From positions 2,232,001 through 2,296,000 of the forward strand of contig NZ_JACHJB010000001.1 of the NCBI RefSeq assembly GCF_014207745.1: a stretch of 64,000 nucleotides of DNA. The letters run 5' to 3'. The notes below the pieces were generated by a model. The model was not told the DNA's origin. It ran no database searches and saw nothing but the letters and a program-made list of their open reading frames with translations. The position numbers and the translations under genes are program-made. Positions 41,706 to 50,288 of the stretch are shown here, in pieces. The DNA is from Nonomuraea muscovyensis. Its GTDB lineage: Bacteria > Actinomycetota > Actinomycetes > Streptosporangiales > Streptosporangiaceae. Position 1 is the stretch's first letter. Every line of letters begins with the position of its first letter.

Positions 41706-43589
41706 TCAGTCGTCCTCGTCGTCGTCCCAGTCGTCATCGTCGTCCCACAGGTCGCTGTCGGACAGCGGGTGCTCGTCGTCGATGAGGGACCTGTCCACCG
41801 AGCGCCGCCAGGCACTCTTCTCGTCCGGGTCCGCCCAGTCCTCCTCGGTGATCCTCGGGATGGGGATGGTGGCCTGCCGGTGGTCGACCATCCAGGAGTT
41901 GCGGAAGAAGTCGAACGTGAGGTGGTAGCAGCCGGCGGACTCGGCGTACATGATCGGCGGTACGAGGAACCGCGTCACACCGACCTTGGCCGCGACGATC
42001 ACGTAGTCCTCGGGGATGGATTCGTCGTTCCAGCAGGCGGCGAAGTTGACCGGCTTGAGTGTGTCCTTGCCGAGCACGTGGATCAGGGTGTCATGGATGA
42101 CGAACCGGTCCGGGTCCAGAGCCACGTCCTCGCCGAGCATGAGGATCGGCGCGGGCAGGATGTGCGCCTTGGCGAAGGACTGCGCGTCGGTGTAGACGTC
42201 GATGATCTCGTCGTGGCGTGTGGGGTCGTAGTTTCCGGAGGAGTGGAACGGGCAGCAGATCCGGCCGTCGAGTCGTTCCGGCTCGGGGAAGAAGGCCGAC
42301 TTGTCCACCCGCGTCATGGCGGACCCGCTGTGCCTGGCCCGCAGGAACTCCGGGATCCAGCCGGCGTCGTCGGACTCGATCACCTCTGTCTTGCAGAGCG
42401 CCCGGAACGCGGTGTCGCCGAGCTTGCAGTTGAAGTAGTCGAGCAGGGTGAGCGCCGCGCACTCCGCCAGCGACAACGCGTCTGTCTTGGCGAACCAGAA
42501 GTCGTAGCCGTTGGCCACGAAGTGCACTCCCCTGAACTCCTTGTGCACGAAGGTCTCGCGGGTGGGGCCCTCCCCCAGGCCGGCCCAGTGCGCGGCCGCC
42601 ACCTGGTTGTAGTAGGCGTCGGCGTGCCGGGCCAGCTCCGGCGCGAACACGCTCTCACCCGTCAGGTAGCACGCCTTGCTGAACAGCTCGCCGATCTCCG
42701 GCGCCTCGGTGACCTCGTCGGCGGCGAAGACGAGTTCGGTACGCAGGAACACCTTGCGGCCGTCGCCGTAGGGGGCGCCCTCGTGCTCGTACCGCTGATC
42801 GAAGATCACGCAGGTGAACTCGCCGATCTCGCCGAACGCGGCGCCGCCGACCAGGTCCAGCGCCGGCGACCCCGTACCGCCGGTCAGGTACAGCAGCACG
42901 GTGTACCGGGAGATGTGCCGCCGCGCCGCGTCGAAGTACGGCGTGTCCCGATGCCGGTGGAAGTTCGCGTCGCCGGGCTCGAACCGGTTGCAGCGGAACA
43001 CCGGGTTCACATGCGAGAACCCCACCACCACCGCCGGCGGCAACGCGTCGGCGACCGCCGCGGTCAACGCCTCGGCCAGCAGCGCCGAGTGGAAGATGAA
43101 TCGTTCACCGCCCCTGGACGCGGCGTTCAGCGGCGGCACGTACAGGTTCAGCTCGTCCAGCCGTGCCAGCCTGGCCCGTGTCTCCTCCGGCAACCGCAGC
43201 GAGAACGAGAACACCCCCTCCGCGTGCTCCGCGCGCCCGGCCGGCTCCGCCTCCAGCGGGACGTCCTCGAACAGGCGGTCCAGCGGGACGATGTTCTCGA
43301 ACGTGCGGAATGACAACTCGTGCGGATCCACGAACACGGCCGCGAGGTACGGCGCGTCCGCGCTGGGCCGGGCGAACAGATCCCGCACCCGCTCGTCGAT
43401 CCGTTCGGCATCGATAAACCGCACCGCCTTGAAGCGCGCCGACGGATGCCAAGACAGGTCCAGGCCGTCCACCGTCGCGGCAGGCACGGCATCGGTCGCG
43501 TCCACCTCCGCCCGATACCGGGCGACCTCCTCGGCGGGCGCGTCCGGGGCCGACAGGACGAAGAACCGATCCCGAAGGTCGATGCTCAC
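41706..43589 (-). CDS. 2-oxoglutarate/Fe(II)-dependent oxygenase (prolyl-4-hydroxylase-like) with large unknown C-terminal domain and acidic tail
   Basis: A 627-residue protein. Residues about 190-290 carry a P4H-like double-stranded beta-helix: iron ligands His213 and Asp215 (HRD), distal His269 in YEHEGAPYGDGRK, and Arg283 in FLRTELVF for the 2-oxoglutarate carboxylate. A region of about 190 residues precedes it and some 300 residues follow it with no family I recognise, including ICCPFHSSGNYDPTRHDEIIDVY. The tail (611-627) is almost entirely Asp/Glu/Trp. GTG 43589 follows GGAGGTGCGT and overlaps the LRR gene stop in GTGA. It is the second gene of a divergent cassette with 43586-46416; hydroxylation of a protein partner is inferred. 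Confidence 0.85.
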   Translation of the reverse strand: MSIDLRDRFFVLSAPDAPAEEVARYRAEVDATDAVPAATVDGLDLSWHPSARFKAVRFIDAERIDERVRDLFARPSADAPYLAAVFVDPHELSFRTFENIVPLDRLFEDVPLEAEPAGRAEHAEGVFSFSLRLPEETRARLARLDELNLYVPPLNAASRGGERFIFHSALLAEALTAAVADALPPAVVVGFSHVNPVFRCNRFEPGDANFHRHRDTPYFDAARRHISRYTVLLYLTGGTGSPALDLVGGAAFGEIGEFTCVIFDQRYEHEGAPYGDGRKVFLRTELVFAADEVTEAPEIGELFSKACYLTGESVFAPELARHADAYYNQVAAAHWAGLGEGPTRETFVHKEFRGVHFVANGYDFWFAKTDALSLAECAALTLLDYFNCKLGDTAFRALCKTEVIESDDAGWIPEFLRARHSGSAMTRVDKSAFFPEPERLDGRICCPFHSSGNYDPTRHDEIIDVYTDAQSFAKAHILPAPILMLGEDVALDPDRFVIHDTLIHVLGKDTLKPVNFAACWNDESIPEDYVIVAAKVGVTRFLVPPIMYAESAGCYHLTFDFFRNSWMVDHRQATIPIPRITEEDWADPDEKSAWRRSVDRSLIDDEHPLSDSDLWDDDDDWDDDEDD

Positions 43590-44530
43590 ACGCACCTCCA
43601 CAAGCTGCGCAGTCCCGACGGAAGATGTGCGGCGTGCGCCAGTTTCCGCACGCCGTCCTGGCCCACGTCGGAGTCGTAGAGCCACAGCCGCGTGAGGGAC
43701 CCGGCGAACGGGGCGGCGAGCAGGGCCTCCGCGCCCGTCTCGCCGATGTCGTTGTAGCGCAGGTCGAGCTCGGTCAGCTCCGGGAACCGGTGCAGGGAAC
43801 GCACGCCCTCGGCGGTCACCCCGTTGCGCTGCAGGTGCAGGCGGCGCAGTCCGCCCAGGTGCGGGGACGCCGCGAGGGCCGCGAGTCCGGCGTCGCCGAG
43901 GCGGCAGTACCGCAGGTCCAGCGCCCGCAACCGGTCCAGGCGCAGCGCGGCGACGATCGCGGCGTCGTCGGGGCCGAGCTTCAGATAGGAGAGGTCAAGC
44001 TCGACGAGTCGCCCGGCATCCAACCCGGCGAGGGCCCGCATGTCCAGGCGCCCACGACGCGCCGCGGCCTGCGGGCCGTCCTCCTCGTCGTCCTCGTCCC
44101 CCTCGTCGTCGTCTTCCCAGTCGTCGTCCTCGTCGTCCCAGTCGTCGCCCGCGTCCTCGCGGGCCGCCGCGGCCGACGTGATTCTCAACGTGGTGACGAA
44201 CCGGCTGCGCAGAACCTGCTCCACGACCTCGCGGACGTCGTCCGACCACGGGACGGACACGTCCACGGCGAAGCCGTACCGGCGCGAAAGCACCTGCGCG
44301 GACGCCGGCAGCCCGTCGTCCCATCCGGCCTCGTGCTCGGCGACGAAGTCGGCGATCTCGCGCTCCACCTCCGGGCGATCGGCGGGACGGGTACGCGCCA
44401 GGCGCTGCTCAAGGCGGATCAGTGTGCCTCTGGTGTCGCCCCGCTCCAGCAGCCGGTCGCTGTAGGCATGCCACGAGGCGAGGTCGTCGGGGTGGGCCCG
44501 TAAGGCTTCTTCGGCGGCGGTCGCTTGCAT
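43586..44530 (-). CDS. TIGR02996-type leucine-rich repeat protein with acidic Trp/Asp tract
   Basis: A 314-residue protein. The first 45 residues (AEEALRAHPDDLASWHAYSDRLLERGDTRGTLIRLEQ) match the TIGR02996 repeat-companion domain. Residues 125-151 are an acidic tract containing DDWDDEDDDWEDDDEGDEDD. From about 165 there are at least five ribonuclease-inhibitor-like LRRs (LRALDLRYCRLGDAGLAALAAS, LRRLHLQRNGVTAEGVRSL, LTELDLRYNDIGETGAEALL). LRR domains bind proteins. The ATG at 44530 lies 7 bases after a -10 hexamer, so the mRNA is probably leaderless; an upstream in-frame ATG at 44578 is before that promoter. It is coupled to the oxygenase gene and divergent from 44694. Confidence 0.85.
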   Translation of the reverse strand: MQATAAEEALRAHPDDLASWHAYSDRLLERGDTRGTLIRLEQRLARTRPADRPEVEREIADFVAEHEAGWDDGLPASAQVLSRRYGFAVDVSVPWSDDVREVVEQVLRSRFVTTLRITSAAAAREDAGDDWDDEDDDWEDDDEGDEDDEEDGPQAAARRGRLDMRALAGLDAGRLVELDLSYLKLGPDDAAIVAALRLDRLRALDLRYCRLGDAGLAALAASPHLGGLRRLHLQRNGVTAEGVRSLHRFPELTELDLRYNDIGETGAEALLAAPFAGSLTRLWLYDSDVGQDGVRKLAHAAHLPSGLRSLWRCV

Positions 44531-44565
44531 TCGTACGAATGTACGGAAAACTGCCGCTGCGTCAA
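44528..44565 (-). promoter_or_regulatory. Leaderless promoter of the LRR-oxygenase operon with a perfect palindrome
   Basis: On the minus strand TTGACG (44565-44560) and TACATT (44543-44538) are 16 bases apart and 7 bases precede the ATG. CATTCGTACGAATG (44528-44541) is a perfect 14-bp palindrome covering the -10 end and start codon, a likely operator. Confidence 0.6.
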
Positions 44566-44613
44566 GCCGATGTGTCAAGCTGCCAGGACGCGCCGATTAC
44601 ATGATCGTCGGCG

Positions 44614-44643
44614 TGGACAGCCTCGCGCCGCACCATGTACATT
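44614..44643 (+). promoter_or_regulatory. Promoter of the DUF6745 operon
   Basis: TGGACA (44614-44619) and TACATT (44638-44643) are 18 bases apart, giving a transcript starting near 44650 with a leader of about 44 bases. The -10 context GTACATT is shared with the divergent promoter. Confidence 0.5.
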
Positions 44644-44693
44644 GCGGCGTCCTCGGGCGGAGTCAAGGTCCGCCTCAGCAGGAGGTCTCGACC

Positions 44694-45983
44694 GTGAATG
44701 CACCGGGTCCGGCCCGTTCGACGTCCGGCGAGCGGGAGGTTGAGCGCATGCCCGGCCGTCACGGCACCGCTGCCGAGAGGCAGGCGTGGGAGTCGGCCGC
44801 CCGCGCCTGTTACCGGGAGATCGGGGTCCCGTTCCCCGAACGGGTCGTGTGGGTGTCCTCGCCGCTCGTCGGCGCGTTCGCCGCACCGATCGCCGCCTGC
44901 CTGAGCACCGGCCACCGCAACAACCGCGTCCTGGACTCCGTCTACCGCGCGGTGGACGACACCGCCGGCGAGACCGTCGGCCACGCCGTGCGGGCCGCCG
45001 TCCAGGCCGCGGCCGACGGCGCGGCGAGCGATCCCGTGCACGGCGCGGCGGCCACCGCCCTGCACGCCGAGATCATCGCGGCGGTGGGCTCCGCGCTGGC
45101 CGCCACGACGGCCTCGGCGGTACGGGACGACGCGCACGTCACGCCCGCCCGCGAGGAGAGCCTCGGCGTGCTCACCGGCGCGCTGTCCATGATCGCCGAG
45201 GCGTCGGACGCGGCGGTCCGGGCGGCGGTGGACGCGGCGGTGGGCGGCCCGCGCCAGGACACGATCCGCGGCGAGGTCCGTCGGCTGTGGCGGGCCCACC
45301 TGACCTGGCGGCAGTCCGACGCCTGGCCGGCCCTGGTCGGTGGCTTCGGGCCGGACGCGGTCCCGCCGCCCGGCGAGAGCCCGTCGCGGCCGACCGTCGC
45401 GGAGCGGTCCCCGGCGCAGTCCGCGCCCGCCGGCTGGTGGTGGTGGCCCTTCCTCGACTTCGTCATGCTCTGTCCGCGCCCGGCCGAGCTGCATGTGGAG
45501 CAGGCCGGCGAGGGCCCCTGGGCCACGCACCGGCCCCATCGCGCCGACGGCCCCGCGGCCCGCTGGGCCGACGGATTCAGGGTGTACTTCTGGCACGGCA
45601 CCCATGTCCCCCAGGCCGTCATCGACGACACCCTCACCGCCGACGAGATCCTCCGCGAACCCAACGCCGAGATCCGCCGCTGCGCCATCGAACGGCGCGG
45701 CTGGGACCGCTTCATCGCCGAGGCCCGCCTGGCCCAGGTCGGGCCCGCCGTGCCCGACCCCGGCAACCCCGGCCAGACCCTCACCCTGCACGACGTCCCC
45801 GAAGGCATCTACACCACACACGTACGGGTCCTGCTGTGCACCAACGGCACCGTCGAACGGGACGGCACCCGCCGCCGCTTCGGCCTCACCGTCCCCGCCG
45901 AGTGCACCGACCCCCTCGAGGCCGCCGCCTGGACCTACGGCCTCACTTCGGTGCAGTACGCCACGGCACAACGACGATCCTGA
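44694..45983 (+). CDS. DUF6745-type protein
   Basis: A 429-residue soluble protein. The C-terminal half shows the family run GFRVYFWHGTHVPQAVIDD, TADEILREPNAEIRRCAIERRGWDRFI and GIYTTHVRVLLCTNGTVERDG; the N-terminal half is Ala-rich helical. No catalytic motif can be named. GGAGG lies 8 bases before the GTG at 44694. It is followed 31 bases later by a small protein whose pairing with DUF6745 proteins I believe is recurrent in actinomycetes. It is divergent from the LRR/oxygenase pair. Function unknown. Confidence 0.82.
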   Translation: MNAPGPARSTSGEREVERMPGRHGTAAERQAWESAARACYREIGVPFPERVVWVSSPLVGAFAAPIAACLSTGHRNNRVLDSVYRAVDDTAGETVGHAVRAAVQAAADGAASDPVHGAAATALHAEIIAAVGSALAATTASAVRDDAHVTPAREESLGVLTGALSMIAEASDAAVRAAVDAAVGGPRQDTIRGEVRRLWRAHLTWRQSDAWPALVGGFGPDAVPPPGESPSRPTVAERSPAQSAPAGWWWWPFLDFVMLCPRPAELHVEQAGEGPWATHRPHRADGPAARWADGFRVYFWHGTHVPQAVIDDTLTADEILREPNAEIRRCAIERRGWDRFIAEARLAQVGPAVPDPGNPGQTLTLHDVPEGIYTTHVRVLLCTNGTVERDGTRRRFGLTVPAECTDPLEAAAWTYGLTSVQYATAQRRS

Positions 45984-46014
45984 CCCCCGTCCACCGGCAA
46001 AGGAGCCCGAGCAG

Positions 46015-46416
46015 ATGCCCACCATCGAAGAGGCCATCGCCATCTTCGGCGTCACCATCGACGATCATCTCGATCGGCAGGCCGAGATCCCCATCCTGTC
46101 CGGCCTGCAGTTCCAGGGCGATGTCGCCGTCGTACCGGCCGACCGGCAGCCGGCCCGCACCCCCGTCCCCGAGACCGGCGTCCCGATCGTCCGCGGCCAG
46201 GCCGAGGCCAACACCCACCTCCTGCTCGCCACCGGCAAGGCGTTCTTCACCCCGGAGCGCTTCGGCGGGCTTGTGCTCGGCGTGCTGACCGTCGCAGCGG
46301 ACGCGACCGCCTACCTCGCGCACCCCGAACACGCCTTCACCGGCATCGCGCCCGGCACCTACGAGCTACGGCGCCAGCGCGAGCAAGCCGACCAGGCCCG
46401 GCTGGTCGCCGACTGA
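46015..46416 (+). CDS. Small partner protein of the DUF6745 gene
   Basis: A 133-residue soluble protein starting MPTIEEAIAIFGVTIDDHL. Its later part (LLATGKAFFTPERFGGLVLGVLTV and AYLAHPEHAFTGIAPGTYELRRQREQADQARLVAD) looks like a compact beta-rich fold. AAAGGAG precedes the ATG at 46015. It is co-directional with the DUF6745 gene after 31 bases and convergent with the MFS gene. No domain is recognised; the tight pairing suggests a joint complex or antagonist pair. Confidence 0.75.
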   Translation: MPTIEEAIAIFGVTIDDHLDRQAEIPILSGLQFQGDVAVVPADRQPARTPVPETGVPIVRGQAEANTHLLLATGKAFFTPERFGGLVLGVLTVAADATAYLAHPEHAFTGIAPGTYELRRQREQADQARLVAD

Positions 46417-46473
46417 GGAACGCTCGATCGCCGTGGCCCGGGGAGATCAGGTCGATCTCAACCGACGTCGAGG

Positions 46474-47988
46474 TCACGCTGTCGTGGTGGCGCGGGGACT
46501 CTCCATCCGGCTTGTACGGTTCACCGCACGTGCGGTGAGGGCGCCGACCGCGCAGATGACCGTGAATCCGAACATCACGTATCGCGCCGAATCGAGCATC
46601 GACCCGCCACCCAGGTTGACCAGAACTCCGGCGACCGCCGTGCCGAACGCGATCGACAGGCTCGTCACCGTGGCGATCCCCGCGGCCGCCCGCCCGCCTT
46701 CCTCCGGATCCGAGGTGCTGGACATCGCGGCCACGGACAGGTGTGGATAGGCCAGCCCGATGCCCGAACCCGCGGCGAACAGCACCGGCACCCAGACGAC
46801 CACCAGCCAGATCGGCGTATCCTCGCGCTGCAGCAGCCCCTGGACGAGGAGTCCGCACGCGAGCAGCACGGGGCCCAGCACGCGGAGCCGCCGCACCGCG
46901 TGCTCCCCGGTCATCGACGAGCTGCCGATCTGGGTGAGCGACCAGCCGAGCGAGATGGCCGCGGCGAAGAACCCGGCCACCAGGGGCGGCAGGCCCGCCA
47001 GCCGCTGGCCGAACAGCGGGAGGAACGACTCGACCGCGACGCCGAAGGCGAGCAACCCCAGCGTCAGGTACACCCACTTCAACGACGAGCCCCTCTGGTA
47101 CGTCGTACGCGGAAAGACCCGCGTCCCGCTCCGCCGCTCATGGACCGCGAACCCGACCAACAGCAACAGCCCTCCCGCGATGCCGGCGGCCTTCGTGAGG
47201 GTGCCCGGCAGGACTGCCGCCACGCTCACGGCTGCGGCGGACGCCATGACGAGCAGCAGCGACACGGCCGGGATCGGCGGGCGGGCGTCACTGCGCTCGC
47301 CCCGCGGCAGCACGCGCGGCACGATCGCGCAGCAGACGGCGGAGACCGCCGCCATCGTCGCGAACGCCAGCCGCCACGATGTCAGCTGGGCGAACAGGCC
47401 GCCGAGCGCCGGGCCGGCGAAGTTGCCGACACCGTACATCGCCGACATCAGCGCCGCGCCACGCGTCCAGAGCCAGGGCGGCAGCGCCGACCGGATGACG
47501 GCGAAGCCCAGCCCGGACAGCAGCCCGGCGCCGAGCCCCTGCACCCCGCGAGAGGCCAGCAGCACCGCCATCGCCGGGCTGACCGCACAGGCCAGCGAAC
47601 CCACCGTGAACGTGCCGAAGCCCAGCAGGTACGCGCCGACGTTCCCCCACCGGAACAGGAACCGGCCGGAGAGCATCGTCGCGATCACCATGGCGATGAG
47701 ATAGGCCGTCATGTTCCAGGCGTAGAAGGTCGCGCCGCCGAGGTCGGCCACCGCGGTCGGCAGCAGACTCGCGGCGAGGTAGATGTTGATCGCGCCGACG
47801 AGCACTCCGCTCGCCAGCACGACCGCCGCGCCCAGATGCTCCGGACCCAGCAACTCTCGCCAGGAGGACGGCGCCGGGGCCGAAGCGAGATCCCGGCGCT
47901 CACCTCCGTCGTCTGATGGGCGGGGGCGTCCGCCCGTTCCAGCACGCTCCGTGCCGGACTGTTCATGGTCACTCATGACTTCGAGCAT
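46474..47988 (-). CDS. MFS transporter (DHA2-like)
   Basis: A protein of about 504 residues with a hydrophilic N-terminus of 50 residues and about 14 hydrophobic helices. MSGRFLFRWGNVGAYLLGF fits the loop after helix 2, and RGVQGLGAGLLSGLGFAVIRSALPPWLWTRGAALMSAMYGVGNFAGPALGG contains the motif B and C regions of H+ antiporters. The start may be ATG 47988 or ATG 47976; neither has a strong ribosome-binding site. It is monocistronic and convergent with the DUF6745 operon. Likely a drug or metabolite exporter. Confidence 0.9.
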   Translation of the reverse strand: MLEVMSDHEQSGTERAGTGGRPRPSDDGGERRDLASAPAPSSWRELLGPEHLGAAVVLASGVLVGAINIYLAASLLPTAVADLGGATFYAWNMTAYLIAMVIATMLSGRFLFRWGNVGAYLLGFGTFTVGSLACAVSPAMAVLLASRGVQGLGAGLLSGLGFAVIRSALPPWLWTRGAALMSAMYGVGNFAGPALGGLFAQLTSWRLAFATMAAVSAVCCAIVPRVLPRGERSDARPPIPAVSLLLVMASAAAVSVAAVLPGTLTKAAGIAGGLLLLVGFAVHERRSGTRVFPRTTYQRGSSLKWVYLTLGLLAFGVAVESFLPLFGQRLAGLPPLVAGFFAAAISLGWSLTQIGSSSMTGEHAVRRLRVLGPVLLACGLLVQGLLQREDTPIWLVVVWVPVLFAAGSGIGLAYPHLSVAAMSSTSDPEEGGRAAAGIATVTSLSIAFGTAVAGVLVNLGGGSMLDSARYVMFGFTVICAVGALTARAVNRTSRMESPRATTTA

Positions 47989-48239
47989 GTCGTTGAACCG
48001 GCCCCGGAGCCTCTCCGCCGGCCCGCCATGGGTGGTGCTGGACCGTGGAGCGCGAAAGTCTCAAGCCCGCGTGGAAGCCTGTCGCAACGGGTGTCACGCT
48101 GCGGCACGAGGGCCCGCACCTCGCCTGATCACTCGCATGTCGCACCCTTCGGCCAGGAGGGTCAAAAGTCGGGCGCCCAGGGTTCTCGCCAGGAAGATTC
48201 GCAGGTAGTCAGCGGGATTCACGGGTAGCGTCCCACGTC

Positions 48240-49088
48240 ATGACCTGGCAGCGGAAGGTGAACCAGGCGCTCGGCAGGTTCGCCGGCGTCCGGTTGGAAC
48301 GGGTCGGACCGGCGCCGAAGCCCGGCGAAGCCGGGGAGCCGGAGATCAGGCCGCCCGCCGATCCGGCCCTCGACAGGCTGCTGACCGCGCCGGTGTTCGT
48401 GCTGTCCCCGGTCCGGTCCGGCTCCACGCTGCTGCGCGCGATGCTCGACGCTCATCCCCTGCTGCACGCCCCGCACGAGCTGCACGTGCGCAGGCTGACC
48501 GTCGGCTTCGGCACCGCCCTGGCCAGGAACGCGATGGAGGCGCTCGGCCACAACCAGGCCGACCTCGAACACCTGCTGTGGGACCGGGTCCTGCACCGCG
48601 AGCTGGTACGCAGCGGCAAGCAGTACATCGTGGACAAGACGCCCGCCAACGCCTTCGCCTACCGGCGCATCGCCACCTGCTGGCCCGACGCCCGTTTCGT
48701 CTTCCTGCTGCGCCACCCCGCCTCGATCGCCGCCTCCTGGTACGAGGCCGACCCTGACCGGCGCTCCCGCGAGGAGGCGGCGGCCGACGCGCTGCGCTAC
48801 ATGAAGGCCGTGCAGCGGGCCAGGAAGGGGCTGCCCGGCCTGACCGTCCGCTACGAGCGCCTCACGGCCGACCCGGAAGGCGTCACCAGGGCCGTCTGCG
48901 AACACCTGGGCATCCCGTGGACGCGGGAGATGCTGGAGTACGGCACCCCGGGCGTGGTGCGCAAGGGGCTGGGCGACTGGCAGGACAAGATCCGCTCCGG
49001 CACCGTCCAGCCCGGCCGCGACCTGCCGGCCCCCGACGAGATCCCCGAGGCCCTGCGTCCGATGTGCCGGAGCTGGGGCTACCTGTGA
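48240..49088 (+). CDS. PAPS-dependent sulfotransferase
   Basis: A 282-residue sulfotransferase. The 5'-phosphosulfate loop is SPVRSGSTLLRAML (about residues 56-69) and the 3'-phosphate segment is VFLLRHPASIAASWYEAD. It is closely related along its whole length to the gene at 10470-11450 and ends GYL-TGA. The terminal GTGA overlaps the start of a GT4 glycosyltransferase, so the pair is co-translated. They probably build and sulfate a surface glycan or glycolipid; the acceptor is unknown. ATG 48240 has no strong ribosome-binding site. Confidence 0.93.
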   Translation: MTWQRKVNQALGRFAGVRLERVGPAPKPGEAGEPEIRPPADPALDRLLTAPVFVLSPVRSGSTLLRAMLDAHPLLHAPHELHVRRLTVGFGTALARNAMEALGHNQADLEHLLWDRVLHRELVRSGKQYIVDKTPANAFAYRRIATCWPDARFVFLLRHPASIAASWYEADPDRRSREEAAADALRYMKAVQRARKGLPGLTVRYERLTADPEGVTRAVCEHLGIPWTREMLEYGTPGVVRKGLGDWQDKIRSGTVQPGRDLPAPDEIPEALRPMCRSWGYL

Positions 49089-50257
49089 AGATCCGCTATC
49101 TGCTGCTGCACGCCTACGGGGTGGGCGGCACGATCCGCACGGTGTTCAACCAGGCGGGCGCGATGGCCGCGCTGGGCCACGAGGTCGAGATCGTCAGCGT
49201 AGTCCGCCGCCGCAACACCCCGCAGTTCGGCCTCGACGACCGGGTGCGGATCGAGTCGCTGGTCGACCAGCGCGACGGGGTGCGGCGCGACTCCGTGGGC
49301 CGCAGGGCGTGGCGGCGGGTCCGGGGCAGGATGGTGCCGCGGGGCGAGTTCGCCGCCGACTACTTCACCGAGCGGGTGGAGCGGGCCGTCATGGACTACG
49401 TCTCCTCGCTGCGCGACGGCGTCCTCGTCACCACCCGGCCCGCGCTCAACCTCATCGCCGCCCGCCGTGCCCCGAAGGGCGTCGTCCGGGTGGCGCAGGA
49501 CCACATGAACCTCGACGCCTACCCCGCGACGGTCCGCGACGACATCGCCCGCTACTACGGCCGGTTCGACGCCGTGGTGGTGCTGACGCGGTCCAACCAG
49601 CTCGCCTACCGCGAGCTGCTGCCGGGCACGCCGATCGTGCGCATCCCCAACATCGTCGAGCCGTCCGGCGCGCTGTCGCGGCAGGAGAACCCCGTCGTGG
49701 TCGCGGCCGGGCGGCTGGTCCGGCAGAAGGGCTTCGACCTGCTCGTCCAGGCGTTCGGGCAGGCCGTACGGCGGCATCCCGAGTGGGAGCTGCGCATCTT
49801 CGGCTCCGGGGCGAGGAAGGCCACGCTCGCCGCGCTCATCGAGGCCCAGGGGCTCGGCGACCGCGTCCGCCTGTTGGGCCGCACCACCCGCCTCGACAGC
49901 GAGCTGGCCCGCGCCTCGATCTACGCGCTGTCGTCACGCTTCGAGGGGCTGCCGATGGTGATGATCGAGGCGATGGGCCACGCGCTGCCGGTGGCCGCGT
50001 TCGACTGCCCCACCGGCCCGGCGGACGTGCTGACCCACGAGATCGACGGGCTGCTCGTGCCGCCGGGCGACGTCGGCGCGCTGGCCGCCGCCCTCGACCG
50101 GCTGATGGGCGACCGCGACCTGCGGCTGCGCCTCGGGGCCGAGGCCGCGCGCACCGCCCGGTCGTACGCGCCGGACGTCGTGATGCCGCTGTGGGTGGAC
50201 CTGTTCTCCCGGCTGCTCGACGGGCGGCCCGTCGGCGACGCGCCCGAGACCGGCTAG
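49085..50257 (+). CDS. GT4-family glycosyltransferase
   Basis: A 390-residue GT-B glycosyltransferase. The N-terminal domain begins KIRYLLLHAYGVGGTIRTVFNQAGAMAALGHEVEIVSV, and the C-terminal nucleotide-sugar domain has VVAAGRLVRQKGFDLLVQAF and the E-x7-E region in SSRFEGLPMVMIEAMGHALPVAAFDCPTGPADVL. Such enzymes transfer sugars retaining anomeric configuration at the cytoplasmic face of the membrane. The GTG overlaps the sulfotransferase stop. It resembles enzymes of teichoic acid or capsule assembly (the PTGPADVL ending is common there), but the product is not defined. Confidence 0.93.
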   Translation: MKIRYLLLHAYGVGGTIRTVFNQAGAMAALGHEVEIVSVVRRRNTPQFGLDDRVRIESLVDQRDGVRRDSVGRRAWRRVRGRMVPRGEFAADYFTERVERAVMDYVSSLRDGVLVTTRPALNLIAARRAPKGVVRVAQDHMNLDAYPATVRDDIARYYGRFDAVVVLTRSNQLAYRELLPGTPIVRIPNIVEPSGALSRQENPVVVAAGRLVRQKGFDLLVQAFGQAVRRHPEWELRIFGSGARKATLAALIEAQGLGDRVRLLGRTTRLDSELARASIYALSSRFEGLPMVMIEAMGHALPVAAFDCPTGPADVLTHEIDGLLVPPGDVGALAAALDRLMGDRDLRLRLGAEAARTARSYAPDVVMPLWVDLFSRLLDGRPVGDAPETG

Positions 50258-50288
50258 AGCTCTGCGGTGTCCCGGAAACCTCCGCCGG

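Noticed and set aside
46433..46750. 105-codon plus-strand frame after the DUF6745 pair
   Set aside because: Antisense to the MFS gene end, no homology-like features and no ribosome-binding site.
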